Below, piece after piece: positions 63,482-64,000 of a stretch of DNA of 64,000 bases (the first letter of the stretch is position 1; the number at the start of each line of letters is the position of its first letter). The notes beneath the pieces are model-generated. The model saw nothing but the letters and a program-made list of their open reading frames with translations, ran no database searches and was not told the origin of the DNA. Position numbers and translations under genes: made by a program. Source of the DNA: an uncultured delta proteobacterium (GTDB taxonomy: Bacteria; Desulfobacterota; Desulfobulbia; Desulfobulbales; Desulfocapsaceae); contig CAIUQR010000057.1 in the NCBI GenBank assembly GCA_903901335.1, positions 1-64,000 of the forward strand, in the 5' to 3' direction.

Positions 63482-64000
63482 ATGAAACGTGTTATTGATT
63501 TTTCCATATCTCTTTGTGCCTTGTTTGTATTGTTGATTCCCCTGCTGTTGATTGCTGTCGGCATCAAACTCACCTCGAAAGGGACAGTTTTTTATTGGTC
63601 CAACCGGGTCGGGAAAAACAATGAGATTTTTAAGATGCCTAAATTCAGGACGATGCGCATAGATGCTCCCGCGGTGGCGACACATCTACTGGAAGATCCA
63701 GATCAATATGTAACCGGGATCGGCAGAATACTTCGTAAGTTCAGCCTGGATGAACTTCCTCAGCTGATCAGCATTGTGAAAGGAGATATGAGCCTTGTCG
63801 GCCCTCGGCCTGCTCTTTTCAATCAGGATGATCTTATTGAACAGAGAACCCGGAAGGGCATTCATAGACTGACTCCTGGTTTAACGGGATGGGCGCAGAT
63901 CAACGGCCGGGATAAGCTGCCCGTCCCTGAAAAAGTAGCGTATGACAACTATTATCTTTTACATCAGTCAATCTCTCTGGATATGAAGATTATTCTGCGG
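63482..64000 (+). CDS. Second phosphosugar transferase, cut by the window edge
   Basis: The first 173 codons of another bacterial sugar transferase; the end lies beyond the window. The N-terminal membrane helix (RVIDFSISLCALFVLLIPLL) and core motifs KMPKFRTMRIDAP, LRKFSLDELPQLISIVKGDM, SLVGPRPALF and TPGLTGWAQINGRD are all visible. It is about 35-40% like the PglC-type gene at 59790 by eye, but lacks its small-size context and has KFSLDELPQL, as in WecP/WbaP-like enzymes. Two initiating transferases in one cluster imply either two glycans or a paralogue with a different sugar. ATG 63482 has weak upstream purines only. Confidence 0.9.
   Translation, partial: MKRVIDFSISLCALFVLLIPLLLIAVGIKLTSKGTVFYWSNRVGKNNEIFKMPKFRTMRIDAPAVATHLLEDPDQYVTGIGRILRKFSLDELPQLISIVKGDMSLVGPRPALFNQDDLIEQRTRKGIHRLTPGLTGWAQINGRDKLPVPEKVAYDNYYLLHQSISLDMKIILR

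Noticed and set aside
1-64000. CRISPR arrays or complete insertion sequences
   Set aside because: No regularly spaced repeats of the right size and no intact transposase gene were found; only recombinase and small-gene remnants are present.

Overview
The window looks like a chromosomal segment of a Gram-negative anaerobic bacterium, most likely a member of the Desulfobacterota (Desulfobulbales-like). This is an inference. It rests on the fused AccA-AccD carboxyltransferase beside a stand-alone AccC, the acetyl-CoA hydrolase/GNAT fusion, the multi-PAS hybrid kinases, the outer-membrane TolC and Lnt genes, and the lack of obvious aerobic genes. No marker gene such as 16S rRNA is present to fix the taxon. 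There is one tRNA gene (Lys, CUU) and no CRISPR array.

Layout. 0-7 kb: a decayed region with two complementary tyrosine-recombinase remnants (125-298 and 6360-6812), a perfect 32-nt palindrome, an HU gene, an acetyl-CoA hydrolase/GNAT fusion, an alpha/beta hydrolase and a chemoreceptor. 7-15 kb: two giant membrane hybrid histidine kinases in tandem, one with a CHASE sensor and one with a periplasmic solute-binding sensor. 15-18 kb: a RecD2-like helicase. 18-19.4 kb: a second decay zone (small ORF, stop-interrupted pseudogene, tandem hairpin repeats) ending at tRNA-Lys and its terminator. 19.5-23.2 kb: acetyl-CoA carboxylase genes. 23.6-27.3 kb: CorC-like protein, Lnt, and prfB with its programmed +1 frameshift. 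27.4-32.6 kb: an operon for a type II secretion/type IV pilus ATPase with a c-di-GMP-binding-type N-terminus, an HDOD protein, and a REC-PAS-GGDEF-EAL-REC protein broken by one base in a run of ten G. 32.9-38.3 kb: radical SAM protein, alanine dehydrogenase, MetF-like protein, two TPM-domain proteins and LemA. 38.5-44.9 kb: TolC-family protein, acetate transporter, an AT-rich gap, diguanylate cyclase, radical SAM/SPASM protein, dodecin, DUF3047 protein. 45.2-64 kb: a long surface-polysaccharide cluster, still open at the window edge.

How the genes fit together. The polysaccharide cluster has a WbpM/PglF-type dehydratase, a PglE-type aminotransferase, a PglD-type acetyltransferase and a PglC-type phosphosugar transferase. 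This is the expected set for making and priming a bacillosamine-like sugar. Around it lie four glycosyltransferases of families 2 and 4, a GT11 fucosyltransferase, three methyltransferase domains, an O-acetyltransferase, a Wzm/Wzt ABC exporter with a C-terminal glycan-recognition domain, and an O-antigen ligase/polymerase. The cluster mixes composition: 48.9-51.4 kb is clearly AT-rich. The c-di-GMP operon, the separate diguanylate cyclase and the large sensor kinases suggest a cell that ties surface structures to environmental signals.

The most notable points are the homopolymer-split c-di-GMP signalling gene, the matched recombinase halves, the unexplained repeat-rich zone next to tRNA-Lys, the methyltransferase/hexapeptide-acyltransferase fusion, and an SPY in place of the usual SPF tripeptide in release factor 2. 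I did not find a convincing wholly new multi-gene system.
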